Assembly (NCBI RefSeq): GCF_019793465.1
Contig: NZ_JAILYJ010000003.1
Location: forward strand, 310,001 to 374,000
From: Rhizobium croatiense
GTDB lineage: Bacteria > Pseudomonadota > Alphaproteobacteria > Rhizobiales > Rhizobiaceae
Length of the DNA stretch: 64,000 nt
Reading direction: 5' to 3'
Shown: positions 17,702 to 25,969 of the stretch, piece after piece
Layout of the letters: the number at the start of each line of letters is the position of its first letter
Numbering within the stretch: position 1 is the first letter of the stretch
Made by a program: the position numbers and the translations under genes
Notes under the pieces: model-generated
What the model saw: the letters and a program-made list of their open reading frames with translations, nothing else
What the model was told of the DNA's origin: nothing
Database searches by the model: none

Positions 17702-17724
17702 GGCCGGGCATGTCCCGGCCTTTT
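17702..17724 (+). terminator. Intrinsic terminator of the atp F0 operon
   Basis: GGCCGGG (17702-17708), loop CATGT, CCCGGCC (17714-17720), then TTTTCTT. This is a classic stem with a T-run, 23 bases after the atpF stop. Confidence 0.9.
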
Positions 17725-17776
17725 CTTGTTGATGAATACTCAATCTCGGTCGAGGGCATGCCGCTCCTCTCGATTC

Positions 17777-17803
17777 CCTCTTCTCCCCACCGGGGAGAAG
17801 AGG
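17777..17803. repeat. RIME-like palindrome fragment
   Basis: CCTCTTCTCCCC and GGGGAGAAGAGG are perfect 12-base arms around a 3-base loop. The same CTTCTCCCC...GGGGAGAAG core recurs in the larger intergenic repeats near 47.4, 52.2 and 58.8 kb. It may also act as a terminator between the convergent atpF and rnhB genes. Confidence 0.6.
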
Positions 17804-17884
17804 ATATGCCGCGGCCTCTCTTTTCCTCGCGCGCCTCTTACAGCGCTCGTCCGGCTTCTCATTGCCCGGTTTTCTTTGGGTGAC

Positions 17885-18574
17885 CTATTCCGGTATCAAC
17901 TCGTCCGTCTCAGGCCCGTCCTCGCCCTTGCGCAACGGCCGAAAACTCATCCGGTGCAGGGAGCAGGGGCCATGCTTCTCGATGCCGGCGCGGTGCTGTG
18001 CCGTGCCGTAGCCGGCATGCGCGGCAAAGCCGTAATCTGGAAAGACATTGTGGGCGCGCGCCATCATCCGGTCGCGCGTCACCTTGGCGACGATCGAGGC
18101 GGCGGCGATCGAGACCGAGCGGGCGTCACCCTTGACCACGGCCTGGCCGGGGCATTCGAGGCCGGGCGGCACGTCGAGCCCGTCCGTCAGAACGTAGCTT
18201 GCCGGAACGGCAAGGCTGCAGATGGCGCGGCGCATGGCGTCGAGGCTTGCCTTGCGGATATCCGTCTCGTCGATGCGCGTCGAGCTGGATGAGGCGATCG
18301 AGACGGTCGCGGTCGCGAGAATCTGCACGAACAGTTCCTCGCGCCGCTGCGCCGAAAGCTGCTTGGAATCGTTGAGGCCCTCGGGGATGCGCTTCGGGTC
18401 GAGGATAACGGCGGCGGCGACGACCGGCCCGGCGAGCGGCCCGCGGCCGGCCTCGTCGGCGCCGGCGACCGGCCAGTGGCCGGCCTTGCGGGCTTTGAGT
18501 TCCAGGCGGAAATCCGGCACGAGCGGAGCCGTGTCGAAAAGCAGGGGAGAATCGGGTGGCGTGCGAGGTTTCAT
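17885..18574 (-). CDS. rnhB: Ribonuclease HII
   Basis: A 229-residue endonuclease that cuts the RNA strand of RNA-DNA hybrids and removes single ribonucleotides from DNA. Catalytic residues visible from the chosen start are D40 and E41 in [14 protein letters not shown] and D131 in VLTDG. The conserved [14 protein letters not shown] block contains D168. I start at ATG 18574, because upstream residues in the same frame show no family similarity. The start codon lies in the loop of a 20-base-pair inverted repeat (18551-18602), so translation may depend on RNA structure. It converges on atpF and is followed on the minus strand by the 18739 radical SAM gene's downstream side. Confidence 0.93.
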   Translation of the reverse strand: MKPRTPPDSPLLFDTAPLVPDFRLELKARKAGHWPVAGADEAGRGPLAGPVVAAAVILDPKRIPEGLNDSKQLSAQRREELFVQILATATVSIASSSSTRIDETDIRKASLDAMRRAICSLAVPASYVLTDGLDVPPGLECPGQAVVKGDARSVSIAAASIVAKVTRDRMMARAHNVFPDYGFAAHAGYGTAQHRAGIEKHGPCSLHRMSFRPLRKGEDGPETDELIPE

Positions 18575-18602
18575 GCGGCTGAACCTCGCACGCCAACCCG
18601 AT
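18551..18602 (-). promoter_or_regulatory. Long hairpin with the rnhB start codon in its loop
   Basis: GGCGTGCGAGGTT (18558-18570) pairs perfectly with AACCTCGCACGCC (18582-18594). Beyond one unpaired base (18595) the stem continues with ATCGGGT (18551-18557) against ACCCGAT (18596-18602). The 11-base loop (18571-18581) contains the ATG of rnhB at 18574-18572. In the mRNA the 3' arm is the first coding segment. Such a structure could gate ribosome access. Confidence 0.65.
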
Positions 18603-18738
18603 TTCCCGCAAGTCCCCGGATCAGGGCGGCGGCCGGGGACGGTCCGGCGGATGGTGGCGGTCAGGGCCATCCGCGGGAATTGCGCTCGGGCTCGAAAACA
18701 GGGCGGTTTCTCGATGGGCCGATGCGCAAATCTATAAA

Positions 18739-19896
18739 TCAGAGCAGCGACAGCTGGACGCCGCTGCCATCAGGCGGCACGAACAGATCGTCGCGCAGCG
18801 GCAGACCGCGCCGCGTCAGGCCGAAGCGCCTCGCCGCCATTTCAAAGCGGCGGGCGATCTGCCACGCATAGGGACCGGCGCCCTTCATGCGCTTGCCGAA
18901 TTCAGCATCGTAATCCTTGCCGCCGCGCATCGAGCGCACCAGCGACATCACATGCCGGTAACGATCGGGATAATGCTGCAACAGCCAGTCGCGGAAGAGC
19001 GGGCTGACCTCGAGCGGCAGCCGCAGGATGACATAGCTCGCCTCGACGGCGCCGGCCGCCTTGGCCGATTCGAGGATGCGCTCCAGCTCGTGATCGTTCA
19101 GCGCCGGGATCAGCGGCGCGGCCATCACGGCCGTTTGGATCCCTGCTTCCGACAGCGTGTGAATGGTCTCCAGCCGACGCGGCGGCGTGGCGGCACGCGG
19201 CTCCATCGTCCGGGCAAGCTTGCGGTCGAGCGTGGTCACGGAGATGCCGACGCGCACCAGGTTCTTCGCCCCCATCTCCTGCAGAATGTCGAGATCCCGC
19301 AAGATCATCGCCGACTTGGTGACGATCGAGACCGGGTGGTTCGCCTTGTTCAAAACCTCGAGAATGCCGCGCATGATGCGCCATTCCTTCTCGACCGGCT
19401 GATAGGGGTCGGTATTGGTGCCGATTGCGATCGCCCGCACCTTGTAGCCCGGCTTGGCGAGCTCCCGCTCCAGCAGCTTAGCCGCATCCGGCTTGGCGAA
19501 CAGCTTCGTCTCGAAATCGAGCCCCGCCGAAAGCCCCATATAGGCGTGTGTCGGCCGGGCGAAACAATAAATGCAGCCATGCTCGCAGCCGCGATAGGGA
19601 TTGATCGAGCGGTCGAAGGCGACGTCGGGCGATTCGTTGCGGGTGATGGCCGTGCGCGGCTTTTCGATCTGCACCTCGGTCTTGAACGGCGGAAGCTCTT
19701 CCAGCGTCTGCCAGCCGTCGTCGAAGTTCTCCCGCTGCAGCGCCTCGAACCTGCCCGTCGGGTTCAGTCCGGCGCCGCGCCCGCGCCGACGGTCGACCTC
19801 GACCCTCAGCCCGGAGGAGACGATCATCGCATCGGCAATATCTGCCGTATTGGCAGGCGCGAATGCGGCCTGCCCTGCCAGGGACTGCTCTCTCAT
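18739..19896 (-). CDS. SplB-related radical SAM protein (PA0069 type)
   Basis: A 385-residue radical SAM enzyme related to spore photoproduct lyase-like proteins. The 4Fe-4S motif is CX3CX2C: C104, C108 and C111 in [12 protein letters not shown]. Further conserved blocks are [27 protein letters not shown], and [20 protein letters not shown]. The C-terminus is basic. The substrate of this subfamily is not established. A repair or RNA/DNA-modification role is often assumed from SplB. The ATG at 19896 is chosen because the upstream extension has no conserved features. A GAAC-N7-GAAC sequence 70 bases upstream matches the alphaproteobacterial LexA box, which suggests induction by DNA damage. Confidence 0.88.
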   Translation of the reverse strand: MREQSLAGQAAFAPANTADIADAMIVSSGLRVEVDRRRGRGAGLNPTGRFEALQRENFDDGWQTLEELPPFKTEVQIEKPRTAITRNESPDVAFDRSINPYRGCEHGCIYCFARPTHAYMGLSAGLDFETKLFAKPDAAKLLERELAKPGYKVRAIAIGTNTDPYQPVEKEWRIMRGILEVLNKANHPVSIVTKSAMILRDLDILQEMGAKNLVRVGISVTTLDRKLARTMEPRAATPPRRLETIHTLSEAGIQTAVMAAPLIPALNDHELERILESAKAAGAVEASYVILRLPLEVSPLFRDWLLQHYPDRYRHVMSLVRSMRGGKDYDAEFGKRMKGAGPYAWQIARRFEMAARRFGLTRRGLPLRDDLFVPPDGSGVQLSLL

Positions 19897-19966
19897 CGGA
19901 TTCTCCCGCAGCGGAAAGCGATCGCCTCCGCCCGTTTTGATGATTAAATTCCTATCGGCAAATTGA

Positions 19967-19981
19967 GAACAATGCAAGAAC
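19967..19981 (-). promoter_or_regulatory. Probable SOS (LexA) box
   Basis: GAAC (19967-19970), 7 bases, GAAC (19978-19981). On the minus strand it reads GTTC-N7-GTTC, the LexA-binding direct repeat known in Rhizobium, Sinorhizobium and Rhodobacter. It lies 70 bases before the radical SAM start codon and about 55 bases before the divergent GT2-like gene, so it could affect either. Confidence 0.65.
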
Positions 19982-20035
19982 AAAATGCGGAAAACGCCGC
20001 TGGCAAAAATTTGTGCGGCGCATTATGACTAGGAA

Positions 20036-20554
20036 ATGTTGACGGTTGTTCTCGAATGTCAGGATCAGGAATCTGAGCTGGCCCAGACCTTATCGGTCTT
20101 GGTGGCAGGCGCCGTGGAGGGTCTCGTCGGCGATGTGGTCGTGCTCGATCACGGCTCGCGCGACGGCAGCTCGCGGGTCGCCGACGCGGCCGGCTGCCGG
20201 TTTCATTCGCAGTGGGATATCAAGGACATCGTCGCTTCCGCCCGGGGCGACTGGCTGCTTTTCGTCGAGCCGGGTGCACGTCCGCAGGCGGGCTGGATCG
20301 ACGAGATTGCCGAATATATCGCGCTCAACAAGGCGCCGGCGCGCTTCACCGCCTCGCGCGGCTACCGGCGCCCATTTTTCGAGCGCATCGGCCGCGCCGC
20401 GCCGCCGCTGGAGCTCGGTCTGCTGATGCCGAAGAGCCAGGCGCTGGCCGCCGCTAGGAGCGGCATGCGCCTTGCCGAATTCGCCAAGGGCCGGAAGCCG
20501 CGTAAACTCGCAAGCGAATTGATTCCTTCCTGGGTGGCGCGCTCGGCCCGGTAA
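20036..20554 (+). CDS. Small glycosyltransferase family 2-like protein
   Basis: A 172-residue protein with the first half of a GT-A fold. It has TVVLECQDQE at the N-terminus, VVVLDHGSRDGSSRVADAAGC (the GT2 nucleotide-sugar motif, residues about 35-55), and DWLLFVEPGARPQAGW where active enzymes usually have a DxD-type segment. Full GT2 enzymes are longer (220 residues or more), and here the acidic metal site reads VEPGA. It may be a reduced or non-catalytic member. It is divergent from the radical SAM gene and has no obvious polysaccharide neighbours. Confidence 0.7.
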   Translation: MLTVVLECQDQESELAQTLSVLVAGAVEGLVGDVVVLDHGSRDGSSRVADAAGCRFHSQWDIKDIVASARGDWLLFVEPGARPQAGWIDEIAEYIALNKAPARFTASRGYRRPFFERIGRAAPPLELGLLMPKSQALAAARSGMRLAEFAKGRKPRKLASELIPSWVARSAR

Positions 20555-20764
20555 GCATTTTCACTCGCCCGCACCGGAGCAGCATCACAACCGTCCCCAC
20601 ATCGCGCGCAAAAAATGGCGCTCAATCAGATTTCGCGCTATAATTCGCCCATGGCGCCGCCGAAGCGCCGCGCTTCGCAACGGGTGGCCATGAATGCCGG
20701 TGGACGGCAGAACAGGTCGGCGAAATCTCCTCTTCTGCCGGGTTCCGGCGAAAGGAGGTGCGTC

Positions 20765-21079
20765 ATGATCCGCCATATGCTTTACGGTCTTGTGGCCGTC
20801 ATATCGGCGACGTTGATGATCGCGCATCCGCATTCGGCAGCATCGCAGGCGATGCTCAGTTGCGCAGGCCGATCCGACGTCGTCAAATTCCTGGACAAGA
20901 ATTTTGCTGAGAAGCTGACGGCGGTCGGGCTGGTCAATCAGAACGCCGTGCTGGAGGTCTACACCGCCGAAAGCGGCACCTGGACGCTCGTCGTCACGGA
21001 TGTTCACGGCATAAGCTGCATCCTGCTGTCGGGTAACAGCTGGGAAACGATGCCGTCTCTGCCGGGCCTTGCGACCTAA
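20765..21079 (+). CDS. Small secreted protein, unknown function
   Basis: A 104-residue protein with a signal peptide (MIRHMLYGLVAVISATLMIA, cleavage probably after HSAASQA). The mature domain of about 75 residues has two cysteines (LSCAGRSD and GISCILLSG), which could form a disulfide in the periplasm. I recognise no named family. The ATG at 20765 is fixed by a strong AAAGGAGG site 4 bases upstream. The open frame before it (from 20615) is not supported. Its TAA stop forms the first bases of the palindromic repeat at 21077-21129. Confidence 0.75.
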   Translation: MIRHMLYGLVAVISATLMIAHPHSAASQAMLSCAGRSDVVKFLDKNFAEKLTAVGLVNQNAVLEVYTAESGTWTLVVTDVHGISCILLSGNSWETMPSLPGLAT

Positions 21080-21129
21080 TGCATGTCGCCCGGGAGTGTG
21101 CAGCGGTTCAGGGACAACGACATGCATTA
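21077..21129. repeat. Rhizobial intergenic palindrome with TAATGCATGTCG arms
   Basis: TAATGCATGTCG (21077-21088) and CGACATGCATTA (21118-21129) are perfect 12-base arms around a 29-base interior (CCCGGGAGTGTGCAGCGG and so on). AAAACAAAGAGCTAAAGCGCG follows. I know this element from memory as very frequent in Rhizobium-group genomes. The left arm supplies the stop codon of the preceding gene. A single half-copy, ATGCATGTCGCC, occurs at 63670-63681. Confidence 0.75.
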
Positions 21130-21182
21130 AAACAAAGAGCTAAAGCGCGCCGCGATCGTTCGGATTGGCTTCTCGCGAAATT

Positions 21183-21734
21183 CTATTTCTGTGCGCCGCG
21201 TTTCAGATGCTCGTCGAGACGCGGCATGATCTCGACGAAGTTGCACGGCGTGCTGCGGTAGTCGAGCTGCCCCTTCAGGATGCCGTCCCAGGCATCCCGG
21301 CAGGCGCCGGGCGAGCCTGGCAGGGCGAAGATGAAGGTGGCATTGGCGACACCTGCCGTGGCGCGCGACTGGATCGTCGCCGTGCCGATCTTCTCGTAGG
21401 AGATGCGGTGAAAGACGGCTGAAAAGCCGTCCATGCGCTTTTCGAACAAGGGCTCCAGCGCTTCCGGCGTCACGTCACGGCCGGTAAAGCCGGTGCCGCC
21501 AGACGTGATGACGACATCGATGTCGTCCCGCTCGGTCCAGGCCTTGACCTGCGCGGCGATTTTGTCGCGGTCGTCAGGCACGATCGCCCGGTCGACCAGC
21601 CGGTGACCCGCTTCGGTGATCCGCGCCGCCAGCGTATCGCCGGATTTGTCGGTTTCCGGCGTGCGGGTATCCGAAACGGTGAGGACAGCGATGCCGACGG
21701 CGATAAACGGCCGCTTTTCGTCCAGACCTGCCAT
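21183..21734 (-). CDS. moaB: Molybdenum cofactor biosynthesis protein MoaB
   Basis: A 183-residue MogA/MoaB-type protein that adenylylates molybdopterin before metal insertion. The conserved pterin-binding signature is VVITSGGTGFTGRDVTPEAL. Other family blocks are AVLTVSDTRTPETDKSGD and ALPGSPGACRDAWDGIL. Its ATG overlaps the ispE stop codon (ATGA at 21734), so the two are translationally coupled although their pathways are unrelated. The single-domain length fits MoaB and not the two-domain MogA-MoeA fusions. Confidence 0.93.
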   Translation of the reverse strand: MAGLDEKRPFIAVGIAVLTVSDTRTPETDKSGDTLAARITEAGHRLVDRAIVPDDRDKIAAQVKAWTERDDIDVVITSGGTGFTGRDVTPEALEPLFEKRMDGFSAVFHRISYEKIGTATIQSRATAGVANATFIFALPGSPGACRDAWDGILKGQLDYRSTPCNFVEIMPRLDEHLKRGAQK

Positions 21735-22630
21735 TACATGCCTCCCGAAACCGTTTCCGTCGCCTGGACATACCAGTCGGGGCGCTCGCCGTGAAGAGCT
21801 GACGCTGCCTCGTGCGCCGCCGCCATGCTCGTAAAAATGCCGAAGCAGGTGGCGCCGGAGCCGGACATGCGGGTGATGAGCGCGCCATGGGCCTGCAGCA
21901 TCTGCGAGATCACGGCAATCTCCTGCACCAGTTCGCGCGCCGGCGCCTCCAGATCGTTGCGGGCCGAGCCGATCGCCGTCAGCCAGCCGGAAGTCCCGGA
22001 CAGACCGGGCGCAAGGTGCAGAGCCGGATTGTTCTTTGCCGCCAGCCGGCGGAAGACTTCGGGCGTCGACACGCCCTTCAGCGGATTGGCGAGCACCATG
22101 GCAAAGGCCGGCAGCTCAGGCACGGCTTCGATCCTTTCGCCGATGCCGCGGGCAATCAGCGGCCTGCTTTCAAGGCACATCGGCACATCGGCGCCGAGCT
22201 TCAGCGCGAGGCTGGCAAGCGTCTCCACCGGCAAGTCCATGCCCCAGAGCCGCATCAGTCCGCGCAGCGTCGCGGCCGCATCGGCTGAGCCGCCGCCGAT
22301 GCCGGAGGCGATCGGCAGGTTCTTTTGCAGGTGGATATGCACAGGGAAGGCGAGGGCGCCGACCGTCTCGCGCAGGAGATCGCGGGCTCGCAGCACCAGG
22401 TTGGCGCCGCCGTCGCCGGCAAGCGTCTCGCCGAAAGGGCCCGACAGCGTGAAAGCGTCGGCCTGTGCAGGCAGAAAGCCCAGCCGGTCGCCGCAATCGG
22501 CGAACGTCACCAACATGTCGAGCAGATGGTAGCCATCCGCCCGCTGGCCGGTCACATGCAAGGCGAGATTGATCTTCGCGCGCGCCTCTTCGGTGACGCC
22601 GAAAGCGTCGGCCAGGCCTTCTTCAGGCAT
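21734..22630 (-). CDS. ispE: 4-diphosphocytidyl-2-C-methyl-D-erythritol kinase
   Basis: A 298-residue GHMP kinase of the MEP pathway for isopentenyl diphosphate. Family features are EARAKINLALHVTGQRADGYH at the N-terminus in two conserved blocks (substrate-binding K18 region), the ATP-binding glycine loop LPIASGIGGGSADAAATLR, and the C-terminal MSGSGATCFGIF. It lies near a polyprenyl diphosphate synthase, which uses the isoprenoid units made by this pathway. ispE starts 12 bases after the upstream TPR gene and overlaps moaB by one base. Confidence 0.95.
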   Translation of the reverse strand: MPEEGLADAFGVTEEARAKINLALHVTGQRADGYHLLDMLVTFADCGDRLGFLPAQADAFTLSGPFGETLAGDGGANLVLRARDLLRETVGALAFPVHIHLQKNLPIASGIGGGSADAAATLRGLMRLWGMDLPVETLASLALKLGADVPMCLESRPLIARGIGERIEAVPELPAFAMVLANPLKGVSTPEVFRRLAAKNNPALHLAPGLSGTSGWLTAIGSARNDLEAPARELVQEIAVISQMLQAHGALITRMSGSGATCFGIFTSMAAAHEAASALHGERPDWYVQATETVSGGM

Positions 22631-22642
22631 GCTTGCCGCCCG

Positions 22643-24478
22643 TCAGGATTTCTTGTCGACCGGCGGCGGGGTGACGGGCGCCGGATCCGGCTGCTTCTTG
22701 TCGGCCGCCTTGGCATCGTCGCTGGCAGGAGGCAGGCCGTTGGCGACCTTGTCCTTGATCTTCGGAATTTCGGCGGCTTCCGGCTCGGAGGCGAGCGCCC
22801 GGTTCCACTGATAGACGGCCTCGAGCTTGCGGCCGACGCGCCAGTAGGCGTCGCCCAGATGGTCGTTGATCGTCGCGTCGCCGGCCTTGATCTGTGCGGC
22901 CCGCTCCAACTCGTCGACAGCATCGTCGAAGCGGTTGAGGCGGAAATAGGCCCAGCCGAGCGAATCGATGATGTAGCCGTCGTCAGGGCGAAGCTCGACG
23001 GCCTTCTTGATCATGCCGAGGCCTTCGTCGAGGTTCCGGTTCATGTCGATCCAGGAATAGCCGAGATAGTTCAGCACCTGCGGCTGGTCGGGATTAAGCT
23101 CCAGGGCCTTGCGGAAGTTGGGTTCGGCCTGGTCCCACTTCTTCAACCGCTCATAGGCAATGCCGCGCTGGAAGAAGACGCTCCAGTTGGCGCGGCCGGC
23201 AATTGGGCCGATCGCTTCGACCGCCTTGTCGTAATTGGCGGCCATCGCCTCATAGTCCTTGGCGTCGGAGAGCACGCTGCCATAGGCGAGGTAGCTGCGG
23301 ATGTCCTTCGGGTCGGAGGCGATCAGCGCCTGCAGGTGCTTGCGCGCCTCTTCCACCTTGCCGCCCTGGGCAAGGGCAAGGCCGAGCTGCAGCTCGGAGA
23401 TGCGGCGCATCGGCGAATTTTCCGGCACCTTCTTGTAGAGCGCGATGGCGCGGTCCATCTGGTTCTGCTTCTCGGCGATGCCGCCGAGCAGCACCAGCGT
23501 ATCGGCGCTGTTCGGGTCGAGTGCTTTGGCCGTCTGCAGGTAGAGCGAGACGATGTCCTCGGCGCCGTCGCGGTTCAGCGCACCGCCGACCGAAAACAGC
23601 ACGCCGGCGGCCCCTTCTTCTGCGGTCTTGACCTGCTGTTCCTGCTTCTCGCCCTTCTCGATACTGTCGCGCAGCGCGTTCAGCGGCGCGTAATTCGGCA
23701 GCAGGTTGTCGCCGACGGAAACGGCGTCGAGCGCCTTCTGCTTGTTGCCCTGTGTCGCTTCGAGGCGAGCAAGCGCCATGACCGCCCGCATGAAGGTATC
23801 GGGCGCCGTCGCGCCCCCCTCCTTGTCGAGCACGGCGTCGTTCAGATGCTTTCGGGCGGATTTCACGTCGCCGATGGCGATGGCGATCGCGCCGGCATTG
23901 TAATTCTGGAAGATGCGGAACCAGTCCGGCCCCTTCATCTTCTCGACCATGGTGAGTGCTTCCTTGCCGCGGCCAGCGCCGACGCGGGCCCAGGCAAGCA
24001 GCAGGTCGTTCATCATCCGGTCGAGATCGTTCGGGCCCTTGTATTTCAGGATGACTTCGGCGGTCTTGTAGTCGTCACGGCGCACGGCATCCATGCCGCG
24101 CACGATCGTGGTGATGCGCTCGACGGAGGGGTCGCCCTTCAAGTCGTTGGCATATTTGACGCCTTCTTTGATGTCGCCGTTGAGCAGCAGCGAAATCATC
24201 AGCCGCTGGCGGATCTCCGGATTGCCGGGCTCGATCAGCAACGCCTTCTTGTAGAGCGCGATCGCCGTTTCGTAATCATGATCGACATCGGCCGTGCGTG
24301 CGGCGAGGAAGGCGCCGGAGAAGGTGGTGACGCTATCGGCATCGAAGGTCTCGGTTTTGCCGGCATCGCCCGCCGTCTTGGCCGCATCCTCGGCGTTCAC
24401 GCCGGCGACGACGCCGAGCGAAAGAACAGCCGCCAATGCTGCGCTCGTAAGAAGACGGATGGCAATTCTCTGCCGCAT
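22643..24478 (-). CDS. Secreted TPR-repeat protein
   Basis: A 611-residue exported protein. The signal peptide spans the first 29 residues (RLLTSAALAAVLSLGVVAGV, then NAEDA). Tetratricopeptide repeats fill the rest, clearest at DYETAIALYKKALLIEPGNP, WDQAEPNFRKALELNPDQPQ and FDDAVDELERAAQIKAGDAT. The tail is Pro/Lys/Asp-rich. Such proteins act as periplasmic or outer-membrane scaffolds, but no partner can be named. It is the first gene of a likely TPR-ispE-moaB transcription unit. Confidence 0.85.
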   Translation of the reverse strand: MRQRIAIRLLTSAALAAVLSLGVVAGVNAEDAAKTAGDAGKTETFDADSVTTFSGAFLAARTADVDHDYETAIALYKKALLIEPGNPEIRQRLMISLLLNGDIKEGVKYANDLKGDPSVERITTIVRGMDAVRRDDYKTAEVILKYKGPNDLDRMMNDLLLAWARVGAGRGKEALTMVEKMKGPDWFRIFQNYNAGAIAIAIGDVKSARKHLNDAVLDKEGGATAPDTFMRAVMALARLEATQGNKQKALDAVSVGDNLLPNYAPLNALRDSIEKGEKQEQQVKTAEEGAAGVLFSVGGALNRDGAEDIVSLYLQTAKALDPNSADTLVLLGGIAEKQNQMDRAIALYKKVPENSPMRRISELQLGLALAQGGKVEEARKHLQALIASDPKDIRSYLAYGSVLSDAKDYEAMAANYDKAVEAIGPIAGRANWSVFFQRGIAYERLKKWDQAEPNFRKALELNPDQPQVLNYLGYSWIDMNRNLDEGLGMIKKAVELRPDDGYIIDSLGWAYFRLNRFDDAVDELERAAQIKAGDATINDHLGDAYWRVGRKLEAVYQWNRALASEPEAAEIPKIKDKVANGLPPASDDAKAADKKQPDPAPVTPPPVDKKS

Positions 24479-24609
24479 GAGGAAACCTTTCTTCGAGAGC
24501 GCCCGGCCATGATGCCGGTCGCAAATCAGTTGTGATCACTGATTCATAACAGGATGGCTTTTTTGAAGCGGCGCCGCAAGAAAATCAGCCTGCAATCGAG
24601 AACGTTTGG

Positions 24610-25650
24610 TCAGTTGACGCGCTCGATGCAGAAGTCGATCACTTCCATCAGGGCGGATTTCCACACCGTATCGGGAAGCGGCGCCAGCGCATCGCGGGCG
24701 ATCGTGCCGTAATGGACCGCCCGGCCGATCGTGTCGCTGAGCGTGCCGTATTTGGTGATCAGCCCGAGGGCTTTTTCCAGATTGGCGTCGCTGCTGTTGC
24801 CGGCCTCGATCGCATCGCGCCAGAAGGCGCGCTCGTCCTGCGTGCCGCGGCGATAGGCGAGGATGACGGGAAGCGTGATTTTGCCTTCGCGGAAATCGTC
24901 GCCGACATTCTTGCCGAGGTCGGCCGCCTTGCCGCCGTAATCCAGCGCGTCGTCGACGAGCTGGAAGGCGAGCCCCAGATTCATGCCGTAGGATTTCAGC
25001 GCGTTGCGGCCGGACCGGCCGGCCTCGGCGACGATCGGCCCGACTTCGGCGGCGGCCGCAAAGAGCGCCGCCGTCTTGGCGCGGATGACGGCGAGGTAAT
25101 CGTCCTCGGTCGTCTCCATGTTCTTGGCGACGGAAAGCTGCAGCACCTCGCCCTCGGCGATCACGCAGGCGGCGGAAGACAGCACGTCGAGCGCATCCAG
25201 CGAGCCGACATCGACCATCATGCGAAAGGCCTGGCCGAGCAGGAAGTCGCCGACCAGCACGCTTGCCTGGTTGCCCCAGATCATCCGCGCTGTCGATTTG
25301 CCGCGGCGCAGGTCGCTTTCGTCGACGACGTCGTCATGCAGCAGCGTCGCCGTGTGCATGAACTCGACCGATGTGGCGAGCTTGACGTGATTTTCGCCGC
25401 GGTAATCGAACAGCGAGGCGGCCGCCAGCGTCAGCATCGGCCGCAGCCGCTTGCCGCCGGACGAGATCAGATGGTTCGCCACTTCGGGGATCATCTGCAC
25501 GTCGGAGCCGGCCTTGGACAGAATGAGCTGGTTCACCCGCTCCATATCCGCCCTGGTGAGATCGACCAACGGCTTTATGGATGCCAGTTTGTTTTTGCTT
25601 TCTTCAAGCGGTATGACCACGCCCAACGACCCGGACTCCTGTTCATTCAT
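24610..25650 (-). CDS. ispB: Long-chain polyprenyl diphosphate synthase
   Basis: A 346-residue trans-prenyltransferase that makes the ubiquinone side chain by adding isopentenyl units to an allylic starter. Both aspartate-rich motifs are present: LLHDDVVDESDLRRG (first) and LVDDALDYGG (second). GGKRLRPMLTLA lies near residue 70. Alphaproteobacteria mostly make ubiquinone-10, so the product may be decaprenyl and not octaprenyl, though chain length cannot be read directly. The ATG at 25650 is chosen because the longer frame upstream overlaps the divergent DUF2007 gene and looks non-coding. Confidence 0.94.
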   Translation of the reverse strand: MNEQESGSLGVVIPLEESKNKLASIKPLVDLTRADMERVNQLILSKAGSDVQMIPEVANHLISSGGKRLRPMLTLAAASLFDYRGENHVKLATSVEFMHTATLLHDDVVDESDLRRGKSTARMIWGNQASVLVGDFLLGQAFRMMVDVGSLDALDVLSSAACVIAEGEVLQLSVAKNMETTEDDYLAVIRAKTAALFAAAAEVGPIVAEAGRSGRNALKSYGMNLGLAFQLVDDALDYGGKAADLGKNVGDDFREGKITLPVILAYRRGTQDERAFWRDAIEAGNSSDANLEKALGLITKYGTLSDTIGRAVHYGTIARDALAPLPDTVWKSALMEVIDFCIERVN

Positions 25651-25734
25651 TGCAGCTGACAATAGAAAGGGGCGATGGACGCGGCAAGAGGTGAATTGTC
25701 GCGCACGGCGAAATTGGAAGGAAAATGACGGCAA

Positions 25735-25962
25735 ATGCATGAACTTATCCGCGCCAACGACCCCGTTCTGCTCTCCTTTGCGGAGAGTTTGATGAAGGAT
25801 GCGGGCATTCATTGCTTCATCGCCGATCAGGGCATGAGCGTGCTCGAAGGCTCCCTCGGCATGCTGCAGCGCCGGCTGCTGGTGGATGAGGAGATGGCCG
25901 ACCAGGCCCGCCGCATCCTCATCGACGCCGGTCTCGGCGGCGAATTGCGCGACAGGAGGTGA
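25735..25962 (+). CDS. DUF2007 domain protein
   Basis: A 75-residue cytoplasmic protein matching the DUF2007 family (putative signal-transducing protein): HELIRANDPVLLSFAESLMK, DAGIHCFIADQG and LLVDEEMADQARRIL. Its function is unknown. It starts 84 bases from the divergent ispB and ends 7 bases before the methyltransferase gene, so the last two form a likely operon. Confidence 0.85.
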   Translation: MHELIRANDPVLLSFAESLMKDAGIHCFIADQGMSVLEGSLGMLQRRLLVDEEMADQARRILIDAGLGGELRDRR

Positions 25963-25969
25963 GGGTGGG

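Noticed and set aside
22325..24535. A 736-codon plus-strand frame opposite the TPR gene
   Set aside because: Antisense shadow of a high-GC gene. No conserved motif, and it runs through the ispE 5' region.
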